Assembly (NCBI GenBank): GCA_018830925.1
Contig: JAHJRK010000019.1
Location: 1-8,003, forward strand
Source: Pseudomonadota bacterium
GTDB taxonomy: Bacteria > Desulfobacterota > Desulfobacteria > Desulfobacterales > RPRI01
Length of the DNA stretch: 8,003 bases
Reading direction: 5' to 3'
Part shown: positions 1 through 5,615 of the stretch, one piece after another
Layout: each line of letters begins with the position of its first letter
Numbering within the stretch: the first letter of the stretch is position 1
Notes under the pieces: generated by a model
The model's database searches: none
Seen by the model: the letters and a program-made list of their open reading frames with translations, nothing else
Told to the model about the DNA's origin: nothing
Position numbers and translations under genes: made by a program

Positions 1-77
1 GCTTCTTTCGTAGTATCACATCCTAAAATAAAACAATTTGCCATTATCGGCCCGACAGTCAAATCTTTTATTATCAA
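1..77 (-). CDS. MBL-fold metallo-hydrolase, N-terminal fragment
   Basis: Only the first 25 codons are present; the gene runs off the left edge. The start is inferred to be TTG at 77-75: a perfect AGGAGG lies at 88-83, five bases upstream, and the frame is open from there to the edge. The visible protein has the pattern K-D-L-T-V-G-P-I-M-A-N-C-F-I-L-G-C. This matches the N-terminal beta strand of glyoxalase-II-like metallo-beta-lactamase-fold hydrolases, which typically begin with L-x-V-G-P-x-x-x-N-C-Y-I. The metal-binding HxHxDH motif would lie outside the window, so substrate and activity cannot be stated. It follows nusB after 78 bases that include a repeat. An internal ATG at codon 12 lacks the good ribosome binding site and would cut into the conserved strand, so it is not preferred. 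Confidence 0.7.
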   Translation of the reverse strand, partial: MIIKDLTVGPIMANCFILGCDTTKE

Positions 78-92
78 ATCAACCTCCTGGAT

Positions 93-159
93 AGGCTCAA
101 GGCTATTGGCCGTTAGGTCTTTTCGGTAAGAACGACTCTCCTACAGCCTAATAGCCTAT
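93..159. repeat. Dispersed intergenic repeat, copy A (after nusB)
   Basis: This stretch shares three blocks, in the same order and orientation, with 1107-1198. The blocks are AGGCTSAAGGCTA (93-105 here), an exact 14-base TTTTCGGTAAGAAC (120-133), and TCTCYTACAGCCT (137-149) followed by AGCCTAT. On the minus strand the right end of the repeat contains the TAG stop codon of nusB (158-156). Copy A is shorter because it lacks the palindromic insert found in copy B. It is probably a small non-coding repeat family; how many copies exist in the genome cannot be seen from here. Confidence 0.7.
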
Positions 160-590
160 AGTCTATCTTTTACTTTAATTGTTTCTTTTTCTATTGCATC
201 GCGGACACTGTCAAGGATGCCGTTTATAAACGGCCCCGACTCTTCAGTTCCATATTTTTTTCCAATATCGATTGCCTCGTTTATCGAAACTTTCGCGGGA
301 ATATCATCGCACCAGAGAAGTTCATACACGGCTATTCTCATGATGTTCCTGTCGACACATGACATGCGGCTTATTTTCCAGTTGCTGGAAAACTGCTCTA
401 TTATTAAATCAATCTCCTGCTCGGAGCAGGTAACACCTCTTACAAGCCTCTCAAAGAAAGGAAGAATATCTTCGGCAGGGTTAAAATTATCACAGAAGAG
501 CTTTAATATCCCTTCCGAATTATCCCGGCACTTATCCATATAAAAAAGAGCCTGCATGGCAAGCTCCCTTGACCTGCGACGGCTTCCCAT
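156..590 (-). CDS. nusB: Transcription antitermination factor NusB
   Basis: NusB binds boxA RNA together with ribosomal protein S10 (NusE) and helps RNA polymerase read through rRNA operons. At 144 residues the protein is the usual length for bacterial NusB. The N-terminal R-R-x-S-R-E-L-A-M-Q-A-L-F (residues 4-16) is the family signature, with the arginine-rich stretch used in RNA contact. The middle segment D-R-N-I-M-R-I-A-V-Y-E-L (about residues 80-91) and the C-terminal I-N-E-A-I-D-I-G-K-K-Y-G followed by F-I-N-G-I-L-D are also typical of the all-helical NusB fold. The ATG at 590-588 lies two bases after the ribH stop codon with no clear ribosome binding site, which suggests translational coupling. 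A ribH-nusB pair is very common in bacteria. Confidence 0.96.
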   Translation of the reverse strand: MGSRRRSRELAMQALFYMDKCRDNSEGILKLFCDNFNPAEDILPFFERLVRGVTCSEQEIDLIIEQFSSNWKISRMSCVDRNIMRIAVYELLWCDDIPAKVSINEAIDIGKKYGTEESGPFINGILDSVRDAIEKETIKVKDRL

Positions 591-592
591 TG

Positions 593-1066
593 CTACGCTT
601 GATCGACTATTTCAATCAGGTTTGCCATTTCAACGGCGGAAATCGCAGCGCTCCATCCCTTGTTTCCGGCCTTGGTACCAGCGCGTTCGATTGCCTGCTC
701 TATTGTATCTGCCGTTATTATTCCAAAAATAACGGGGACCGATGCCTCCAGTCCTACCATCGCAATTCCCTTGGAAACTTCGGCGCTCACATAATCAAAG
801 TGCGGCGTTGCCCCGCGGATAACAGCACCAAGGCATATAATCGCGTTATATTTTTTTCTTGCCGCCATTTTCTTTGCAACAAGAGGAATCTCGAAACAAC
901 CAGGCACCTTGACTATTTCAATATCTGATTCCTTTGCCCCGGACCGCAGCAACGCATCGACAGCTCCCCCAACAAGCCTGTCTGTAATAAAATCATTAAA
1001 CCGGCTTGCTACAATTGCAAATTTCTTGCCTTCGGCAAGAAGCATAGCTTCGATAATTTTAGGCAT
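593..1066 (-). CDS. ribH: 6,7-dimethyl-8-ribityllumazine synthase (RibH)
   Basis: RibH condenses 5-amino-6-ribitylamino-uracil with 3,4-dihydroxy-2-butanone 4-phosphate to give lumazine, the penultimate step of riboflavin synthesis. It is cytosolic and usually forms pentamers or 60-mer capsids. I choose ATG 1066-1064 (157 residues), although an in-frame ATG lies at 1078. A GGAGGA at 1076-1071 sits four bases before the downstream ATG, overlapping the codons between the two, and the upstream ATG has no binding site. The protein then begins M-P-K-I-I-E, as lumazine synthases usually do. Visible family residues are S-R-F-N-D (21-25; Phe23 packs on the pyrimidine), P-G-C-F-E-I-P from residue 55, G-A-V-I-R-G-A-T-P-H-F-D-Y-V with catalytic His89, and Arg128 in E-R-A-G-T-K for phosphate binding. 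It is two bases from nusB and separated from ribBA by a repeat-filled spacer. Confidence 0.96.
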   Translation of the reverse strand: MPKIIEAMLLAEGKKFAIVASRFNDFITDRLVGGAVDALLRSGAKESDIEIVKVPGCFEIPLVAKKMAARKKYNAIICLGAVIRGATPHFDYVSAEVSKGIAMVGLEASVPVIFGIITADTIEQAIERAGTKAGNKGWSAAISAVEMANLIEIVDQA

Positions 1067-1070
1067 ATCT

Positions 1071-1076
1071 TCCTCC
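1071..1076 (-). promoter_or_regulatory. Shine-Dalgarno site deciding the ribH start
   Basis: GGAGGA on the minus strand lies four bases before ATG 1066-1064. It falls within the first codons of the longer reading frame starting at 1078, which argues that the upstream ATG is not used. Confidence 0.75.
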
Positions 1077-1106
1077 ATAGTAACTATTTGAGGTTGTTTG
1101 GACTGC

Positions 1107-1198
1107 AGGCTGAAGGCTACCAGGGTTTTTCGGTAAGAACCGGTTCATGAACCGACTTGTTTACTATTCTCTTACAGCCTGTCCACCTGCAGCCTATT
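1107..1198. repeat. Dispersed intergenic repeat, copy B (ribBA-ribH spacer)
   Basis: This is the second copy of the repeat seen at 93-159. Shared blocks are AGGCTGAAGGCTA (1107-1119), TTTTCGGTAAGAAC (1127-1140) and TCTCTTACAGCCT (1168-1180), ending in AGCCTATT. It differs by an insert that contains a perfect 14-bp palindrome at 1141-1154. On the minus strand the repeat begins at the very end of ribBA, overlapping two bases of its TAA stop, and fills most of the 130-base spacer before ribH. No FMN riboswitch motif is visible in the spacer. Confidence 0.7.
1141..1154. repeat. Perfect 14-bp palindrome CGGTTCATGAACCG
   Basis: The 14 bases equal their own reverse complement. They occur inside repeat copy B and are absent from copy A. 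It could be a small hairpin, a protein-binding site or simply part of the repeat; nothing in the sequence decides between these. Confidence 0.6.
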
Positions 1199-2411
1199 AT
1201 GGTGCTACATCAACATTTATAAGGTGCCCCATTTTAAGCTTCTTACACTCAAGATAACCCTTGTTATATTTATTGGCCTCAACTTCAATCCCGACCTGTT
1301 CAACAACGCTTAACCCATATCCATCGAGCCCTACCATTTTTTTGGGATTGTTTGTTATAAGCCTCATCTTTCTTACGCCAAGATCAACCAGAATCTGGGC
1401 GCCTATGCCGTAATTTCTTAAATCCGGCTTAAAACCCAGTTTTTCATTCGCCTCAACAGTATCAAATCCCTGGTCCTGCAAGGCATAGGCTTTAATCTTG
1501 TTGACAAGCCCGATGCCGCGCCCCTCCTGGCGGATATAAAGAAGAACCCCCGAACCCTCTTTTTGAATCATTCTCATCGACTCATGAAGCTGATCGCCGC
1601 AGTCGCACCTGAGGGATCCGAATATATCGCCGGTAAGGCATTCGGAATGAACCCTGACAAGAACAGGTTTTTCGGAATCTATCTCTCCTTTCACCATTGC
1701 AATATGGAGAAAGTCATCAACATCATTTTCATATACTATCGCCTTGAACTCTCCGGCATACGTAGTCGGAATACTTGTTTCCGCCGCCCTTCTGACAAAG
1801 CTTTCAGTTCTCATCCTGTATTCGATGAGGTCCGCTATGGTGCAAATGCCTATTCCATACTTTTCGCTGAATTTTTCAAGCGCGGGCATTCTGGCCATCG
1901 AACCATCTTCATCCATTATTTCGCAAATAACTCCGGCAGGCTTTAAACCGGCAAGGCGCGCCAGATCGACGGATCCCTCCGTCTGTCCCGAACGCACCAT
2001 CACACCGCCGTCTCTCGCTCTTAAAGGGAAAATATGACCTGGCCTGACAAGGTCCTTGGGCTTTGCTCCGTCTGCTATGGCAGTAAGTATGGTGATGGCT
2101 CGGTCTGCAGCTGAAATTCCGGTTGTAACACCGCATCTTGCCTCTATGGAAACAGTAAAACCTGTCTGATACATGGATGTGTTGTTATCCACCATCGGCG
2201 GAAGATCAAGCGAATCGAGTTTCTCGCCTGTCATGGAAAGGCATATAAGCCCTCTCCCGTATTTTGCCATGAAATTTATAGCCTCGGGGTTTACTTTTTC
2301 GGCTGCCATGGTGAGGTCGCCCTCATTTTCACGGTCTTCGTCATCAGACAAAATAACCATGCGCCCTTCCTTTATATCCCTGATCGCCTCATCAATTGAA
2401 ATTATCGGCAT
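1197..2411 (-). CDS. ribBA: Bifunctional DHBP synthase / GTP cyclohydrolase II (RibBA)
   Basis: This 404-residue enzyme provides both entry reactions of riboflavin synthesis. The N-terminal half (about 1-200) is 3,4-dihydroxy-2-butanone 4-phosphate synthase, acting on ribulose 5-phosphate. Its acidic loop D-D-E-D-R-E-N-E-G-D (23-32) binds the catalytic metal, and R-P-G-H-I-F-P-L (123-130) is conserved. The C-terminal half (about 205-400) is GTP cyclohydrolase II. It shows zinc ligands Cys258, Cys269 and Cys271 in S-E-C-L-T-G-D-x-F-G-S-x-R-C-D-C, the R-Q-E-G-R-G-I-G-L loop (294-302) and T-N-N-P-K-K (353-358). Because motifs of both domains are intact, both activities are expected, unlike fusions with a degenerate second domain. 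A GAGGAG at 2431-2426 is about 14 bases before the ATG, rather far, but no other in-frame start is closer. Confidence 0.96.
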   Translation of the reverse strand: MPIISIDEAIRDIKEGRMVILSDDEDRENEGDLTMAAEKVNPEAINFMAKYGRGLICLSMTGEKLDSLDLPPMVDNNTSMYQTGFTVSIEARCGVTTGISAADRAITILTAIADGAKPKDLVRPGHIFPLRARDGGVMVRSGQTEGSVDLARLAGLKPAGVICEIMDEDGSMARMPALEKFSEKYGIGICTIADLIEYRMRTESFVRRAAETSIPTTYAGEFKAIVYENDVDDFLHIAMVKGEIDSEKPVLVRVHSECLTGDIFGSLRCDCGDQLHESMRMIQKEGSGVLLYIRQEGRGIGLVNKIKAYALQDQGFDTVEANEKLGFKPDLRNYGIGAQILVDLGVRKMRLITNNPKKMVGLDGYGLSVVEQVGIEVEANKYNKGYLECKKLKMGHLINVDVAP

Positions 2412-2540
2412 CTTTAAATATTTATCTCCTCAAATTAATATCGATATCACTCATAAAAGTGACCCTTCTTTGACGGCTTCGTAAAAAGTCATTCCCCTTT
2501 ACGGCCGCTTTCCCCTCATGAATTCTCGAATTCTTTCCTT
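2412..2540 (-). other. ribE-ribBA spacer with repeat-like sequence and two tiny ORFs
   Basis: This 129-base spacer holds no ordinary gene. Read on the minus strand it contains GAATTC twice, two bases apart, then the segment GACTTTTTACGAAGCCGTC, which resembles dispersed spacer sequences I associate with Deltaproteobacteria (memory only, not checked). Two tiny reading frames follow: 13 codons from 2492 to 2451 and 10 codons from 2454 to 2422. They overlap by ATGA. The second ends on the GAGGAG that serves ribBA. No FMN riboswitch or clear terminator is visible. The tiny frames may be accidental. Confidence 0.4.
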
Positions 2541-3206
2541 TTACAAATATCCGGCTTTAGCCAAAAAAGCCATATCTATGGATGACTTTACATCTTTTTT
2601 CTTAATATCGCCCGATTGCAGCCCTACAAAGCGTTCAACATACCTGCCTATCATATCGGTTTCAATATTAACAAAACCACCTTCTCCTTTTATACCCATT
2701 GTAGTGAGTTTGGCAGTATGAGGTATTATGCTCACTTCAAACCATCCCTCATCACAGTTGTTCACTGTAAGGCTCACGCCGTCAACCGCAACAGAACCTT
2801 TTTTAATAACATAACGCGAGATTGAACCAGGTATGCCGAAAGTCATTATCACCGCATTACCGGTAATTTTTTTTCTGGTTATGGTGCCAACTCCGTCAAT
2901 ATGCCCTGAAACAAGATGCCCGTCCAGGCGGTCCGAAAGACGCATGGCCCGCTCTATGTTTACCCGTTCTCCCGTTCTTGCATTCCCGAGAGTTGTTTTT
3001 TCAAGTGTTTCGGGTGATATGTCGACTTCAAAACGCTTTCCCGCTATCGCAACAACCGTCAGACAGGCTCCATTTACCGCGATGCTCTCACCGATACCTG
3101 TTCCATCGAGGTTAATATCGGCCTCTATGGCAAAACGTTTTCCCTCGCGCCCTGAGGAACGGATCATTTTTATGTCGCCGAGACTTTCGATTATCCCTGT
3201 GAACAT
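2541..3206 (-). CDS. ribE: Riboflavin synthase alpha subunit
   Basis: It dismutates two molecules of 6,7-dimethyl-8-ribityllumazine into riboflavin and 5-amino-6-ribitylamino-uracil, the last step of the pathway, as a cytosolic trimer. The 221-residue length is normal. The protein starts M-F-T-G-I-I-E; the family uses this N-terminus, including Phe2, in catalysis. Two lumazine-binding barrels are visible. The first has N-G-A-C-L-T-V (45-51) and ends near G-H-L-V-S-G-H-I-D-G (96-105). The second has V-D-G-V-S-L-T-V (141-148) and I-P-H-T (161-164). The matching N/D-G-x-x-L-T-V motifs show the internal duplication. The start is six bases after the ribD stop. The nearest purine-rich stretch, GAGGG at 3227-3223, is 16 bases away, so translational coupling to ribD is likely. 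Some naming schemes call this gene ribC. Confidence 0.95.
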   Translation of the reverse strand: MFTGIIESLGDIKMIRSSGREGKRFAIEADINLDGTGIGESIAVNGACLTVVAIAGKRFEVDISPETLEKTTLGNARTGERVNIERAMRLSDRLDGHLVSGHIDGVGTITRKKITGNAVIMTFGIPGSISRYVIKKGSVAVDGVSLTVNNCDEGWFEVSIIPHTAKLTTMGIKGEGGFVNIETDMIGRYVERFVGLQSGDIKKKDVKSSIDMAFLAKAGYL

Positions 3207-3212
3207 ATTTAT

Positions 3213-4313
3213 TTAAATATATCCCTCTATTAAAATATCATTCCCGAACCTTTGAATGCTTACATCTTTCACCGGAATGGAATCACTCATAAGAGCCGGC
3301 CCGGGACCGCTGCAAATAGTTATTCCATCACCCCCAAGAATTCTGGGAGCAAAGAAAAATAAAATTTTATCCACTATTCCGGCAGAAAAGGCGGATGCTA
3401 TCACGCGGCTTCCACCCTCGATTAAAATGCTTGTAATCCCGATCGAGCCGAGTCTTCCAATAAGAAAATCAAGGTCTATCAGGTTGCCTTTGTCCGGAGA
3501 CACAATAATCTTTATGCCTTTTTCTTCAAGTTTTGCTTTTTTCCGCAGCAGTGAGGCATCAAGCACCAAATCACTTACTATGATCATTGTATCAGAACCG
3601 GAATTCTGCTGCAATACAATCGCATCTTCAGAAATCGAAAGCCTTGAATCGAGAATTATTCTTATCGGATTCCGGCCATTTATACCATCAAGCCGGGTTG
3701 TAAGTTTCGGATCATCCCTTTTTACAGTGTCAATCCCAACCATAATGGCATCAGTAAAATGCCTCAGCTGGTGAACGAATTGTCTAGCTTCCTCGCCTGT
3801 AACCCATTTGGAATCTCCGGTTTTGGATGCGATTTTCCCGTCCAGTGTCGAAGCGCATTTAACGGTTACAAACGGTCGCTTTGTTTTAATATATTTAAAA
3901 AAAACTTCGTTCTGTCTTCTTGCCTCACTTTCACAAATTCCAAAGAGTACTTCCACGCCCTTACTTCTTAATAACTCTGCCCCGCCTCCCTTTACATCAG
4001 GATTGGGATCTCTGACGGCCACAACAACCCTTTTTATGCCTGATTCAATAATTTTTTCAGTGCAGGGAGGCGTTTTCCCGAAATGGTTGCACGGTTCAAG
4101 CGTAACGTAAAGAGTGGCTCCACCTGCGCAGGTTTTTGCGTCATCAATGGTATTCACCTCCGCATGAGGTTTTCCTGCCGCTTCATGATATCCTTTTCCC
4201 GCAACCTTGCCGTCTTTAACAACAACCGCGCCGACCATGGGGTTAGGGGAAGTAAACCCGCGGCCTTTCTCGGCAAGATCAAGAGCCATCTTCATGAAGA
4301 ATGTGTCATCCAT
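3213..4313 (-). CDS. ribD: Bifunctional pyrimidine deaminase/reductase RibD
   Basis: RibD deaminates the pyrimidine product of GTP cyclohydrolase II and then reduces its ribosyl side chain with NADPH, giving 5-amino-6-ribitylamino-uracil 5'-phosphate. The 366-residue length is typical. The N-terminal cytidine-deaminase-like domain (about 1-145) carries the zinc site His50-Ala-Glu52 and P-C75-N-H-F-G-K-T-P-P-C84, and begins with the usual S-P-N-P-x-V-G region (22-28). The C-terminal reductase domain starts near residue 146 with R-P-F-V-T-V-K and includes S-x-L-D-G-K-I-A, D-S-K-W-V-T-G-E-E-A-R and, late, I-L-I-E-G-G-S-R. It heads the riboflavin gene set. The ATG at 4313 has no clear Shine-Dalgarno sequence in the 20 bases upstream, which is unusual here because ribD follows a repeat-filled spacer rather than a coupled gene. 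Confidence 0.96.
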   Translation of the reverse strand: MDDTFFMKMALDLAEKGRGFTSPNPMVGAVVVKDGKVAGKGYHEAAGKPHAEVNTIDDAKTCAGGATLYVTLEPCNHFGKTPPCTEKIIESGIKRVVVAVRDPNPDVKGGGAELLRSKGVEVLFGICESEARRQNEVFFKYIKTKRPFVTVKCASTLDGKIASKTGDSKWVTGEEARQFVHQLRHFTDAIMVGIDTVKRDDPKLTTRLDGINGRNPIRIILDSRLSISEDAIVLQQNSGSDTMIIVSDLVLDASLLRKKAKLEEKGIKIIVSPDKGNLIDLDFLIGRLGSIGITSILIEGGSRVIASAFSAGIVDKILFFFAPRILGGDGITICSGPGPALMSDSIPVKDVSIQRFGNDILIEGYI

Positions 4314-4356
4314 AATTATTAAACAATCTCTGTTCTTGTTCCGTTCGGGCCTGGGA

Positions 4357-4495
4357 GAAACTACCCGCCTTTATGCGAATACTTCAGTTCGAGTTTTGCC
4401 GGAAAAGGATTCAAGGGTTCGAGTGGTCGAGTGATGGAAGAAAAGCTTTTCACTTGGACCCTTGAATCCACAAACCCTCGACTCCTGAAACTACC
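4357..4495. repeat. Spacer element with 19-bp imperfect inverted repeat, flanked by 9-bp direct repeat
   Basis: The nrdR-ribD spacer contains an inverted repeat with arms 4407-4425 (GGATTCAAGGGTTCGAGTG) and 4451-4469, matching at 17 of 19 positions. The 25-base centre includes the palindrome AAAAGCTTTT (4441-4450). Outside the arms the word TCGAG recurs on both sides. The 9-mer GAAACTACC occurs at 4357-4365 and again at 4487-4495 in the same direction, bracketing the whole unit. It codes for no recognisable protein. It could be a small non-autonomous element or a REP-type repeat; the direct repeat may be a target duplication or chance. Confidence 0.55.
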
Positions 4496-4515
4496 GGCTT
4501 TTGCCGGTTGTTTCA
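4486..4515 (-). terminator. Long hairpin overlapping the nrdR stop codon
   Basis: Arms 4486-4498 and 4503-4515 pair at 12 of 13 positions around a four-base loop, with ACCGGC/GCCGGT next to the loop. On the minus strand the hairpin begins with the TGA stop of nrdR. No run of T follows, so it is not a textbook intrinsic terminator. It may act as a 3' stabilising hairpin or a weak terminator between nrdR and ribD. Confidence 0.45.
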
Positions 4516-4965
4516 CTTTGATAACAGTTTCTTCAACTCCAAAACAAAATCATTAACATCCTTGAATTCCCTGTAAACCGAAGCGAACCGGACATACGCT
4601 ATATCATCAATTTCATGAAGTTTGGTCATGATCTTTTCGCCGACTACGTGGGCAGGTATTTCTTTTTCTCCTGTTTCCCTGAGATCGCGCTCAAGCTCAT
4701 CAAGAAAATCTTCAATCACATTCATGCTTATGTCTCTTTTTTCGCATGCTTTCTGGATACCCGAGCGCACCTTGTCTCTTGAAAAAACCTCTCTGCGCCC
4801 GTCTTTCTTGATAATCACAACAGGGATCTCTTCGATCTGCTCATATGTTGTGAACCGCCTGCTGCATCCTATGCATTCCCTGCGCCTGCGAATCACGTTC
4901 CCATCCTTGCTCAATCTTGAATCAATGACTTTGTTGTCAAGTTCCGCGCAAAAAGGGCATTTCAT
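4513..4965 (-). CDS. nrdR: Transcriptional repressor NrdR
   Basis: NrdR represses ribonucleotide reductase genes by binding paired NrdR boxes, sensing ATP and dATP through its ATP-cone. I choose ATG 4965-4963, which gives 150 residues, the normal length. The frame is open 38 codons further up, but that part is translated repeat and GGAGG at 4976-4972 sits six bases before this ATG. The N-terminal zinc ribbon has C3-P-F-C6 and C31-x-x-C34 with R-R-R-R-E-C between, then R-R-F-T-T-Y-E. The ATP-cone follows from about residue 46 (V-V-I-I-K-K-D-G-R-R-E-x-F) to about 135 (Y-V-R-F-A-S-V-Y-R-x-F). It sits after a dCMP deaminase gene and glyA, both tied to deoxynucleotide supply. I see no convincing pair of NrdR boxes in front of it, so its targets are probably elsewhere. 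Confidence 0.95.
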   Translation of the reverse strand: MKCPFCAELDNKVIDSRLSKDGNVIRRRRECIGCSRRFTTYEQIEEIPVVIIKKDGRREVFSRDKVRSGIQKACEKRDISMNVIEDFLDELERDLRETGEKEIPAHVVGEKIMTKLHEIDDIAYVRFASVYREFKDVNDFVLELKKLLSK

Positions 4966-4971
4966 AAAAGG

Positions 4972-4976
4972 CCTCC
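4972..4976 (-). promoter_or_regulatory. Shine-Dalgarno site deciding the nrdR start
   Basis: GGAGG on the minus strand lies six bases before ATG 4965-4963. It fixes the start at the conserved M-K-C-P-F-C and excludes the 38-codon upstream extension. It is only a few bases downstream of the inverted repeat arm at 4981-5005, so RNA folding of that repeat could affect access. Confidence 0.75.
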
Positions 4977-4980
4977 ATGT

Positions 4981-5097
4981 TAGTAAGTAAAAGATTATTT
5001 CCTGCGTTTTTCTACCCCTCAAGGGGGTACTGAAAAGAGTGGCAGGAAATAATCTTGTAAACTTACTTATACCCCTCAAGGGGGTACTGAAAAAAGT
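4981..5097. repeat. Compound repeat upstream of nrdR: inverted arms plus duplicated palindrome
   Basis: Two 28-base direct copies lie at 5013-5040 and 5070-5097, differing at one position. Each starts with a hairpin-forming TACCCCTCAAGGGGGTA and continues CTGAAAARAGT. Separately, the exact 15-mer AAGATTATTTCCTGC at 4991-5005 is inverted at 5042-5056, and AGTAAGT (4982-4988) pairs with ACTTACT further out at 5061-5067. The inverted arms enclose the first palindrome copy, while the second lies just outside. The unit fills most of the spacer between the dCMP deaminase gene and nrdR and has no coding potential that I believe. Confidence 0.8.
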
Positions 5098-5111
5098 CCC
5101 GTTTATCGGGG
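5090..5111 (-). terminator. Short hairpin with T run after the dCMP deaminase gene
   Basis: On the minus strand, directly after the TGA stop, CCCG-ATAAA-CGGG (5110-5098) forms a four-pair stem and is followed by AC and six T (5095-5090). The stem is short, so termination would be weak. The T run overlaps the second copy of the 28-base repeat. Confidence 0.3.
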
Positions 5112-5582
5112 TCAGTTATTCTCAATTTTAATTACTTCTATTCCCGCTTCCTTAAGCATTCCGGAAGAGATGGTGTCTGCATATCCATCCAGATAATATA
5201 TTTTTTTTATACCGGCATTTATTATCATCTTGGCGCATATTGAACAGGGGAGATTTGTGCAATAAAGAGCCGCGCCGCGTATGGAAACCCCGTGAAAAGC
5301 AGCCTGAATTATAGCATTCTGCTCGGCATGAATTCCCCTGCAGAGCTCATGCCTCTCGCCGGACGCAACATTCATTTTTTCACGAAGGCAGCCGATTTCA
5401 AGACAATGCTTCAAACCGGAAGGAGCACCGTTATAACCTGTTGAAAGGATTCTCTTGTCCTTAACTATCGAAGCGCCCACGGAGCGCCTGAGGCATGTAG
5501 ATCTTCTGGCTACAAGAGCCGTGATATCCATAAAATATCTGTCCCATGAAGGGCGGCTGCTTTTATCCGGCATCTGTTTCAC
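5112..5582 (-). CDS. dCMP deaminase family protein (ComEB type)
   Basis: It most likely converts dCMP to dUMP, the precursor of dTMP, in the cytosol. The protein has 156 residues, usual for the family. It begins with R-P-S-W-D-R-Y-F-M (10-18), the typical lead-in of bacterial dCMP deaminases. It carries G-Y-N-G-A-P-S-G (49-56) and the zinc-dependent deaminase site His85-Ala-Glu87, with P-C113-S-I-C116. The G-x-x-H-C-x-x-x-G-C-x-R-E segment (56-68) supports the dCMP deaminase family over cytidine or tRNA deaminases. The start is GTG 5582-5580, with AAGGG at 5592-5588 five bases upstream. An ATG three codons later (5573) is possible but lies 14 bases from that site. It follows glyA after 33 bases. 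Methylene-tetrahydrofolate from GlyA and dUMP from this enzyme feed thymidylate synthase. Confidence 0.9.
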   Translation of the reverse strand: MKQMPDKSSRPSWDRYFMDITALVARRSTCLRRSVGASIVKDKRILSTGYNGAPSGLKHCLEIGCLREKMNVASGERHELCRGIHAEQNAIIQAAFHGVSIRGAALYCTNLPCSICAKMIINAGIKKIYYLDGYADTISSGMLKEAGIEVIKIENN

Positions 5583-5615
5583 AAATTCCCTTGGTGTAAT
5601 ACCCGTAATAAGCCG

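Noticed and set aside
1067..1078. Upstream ATG for ribH at 1078
   Set aside because: It has no ribosome binding site, and its first codons contain the GGAGGA that serves the ATG at 1066.
1563..1946. Plus-strand open frames inside ribBA and other genes
   Set aside because: They are shadows of strongly conserved minus-strand genes and show no recognisable protein features or ribosome binding sites.
1067..4512. FMN riboswitch (RFN element) in front of a riboflavin gene
   Set aside because: I looked upstream of ribD, ribBA and ribH for the conserved RFN blocks and saw none. A covariance-model search would settle it.
4966..5079. Open frame extending nrdR by 38 codons upstream
   Set aside because: The extension is translated repeat sequence. 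A strong GGAGG sits before the ATG at 4965, and NrdR proteins begin at M-K-C-P-F-C.
5013..5097. CRISPR-like array from the two 28-base direct copies
   Set aside because: There are only two copies, the spacing matches a single nested structure, and no cas gene is present. It is an interspersed repeat.
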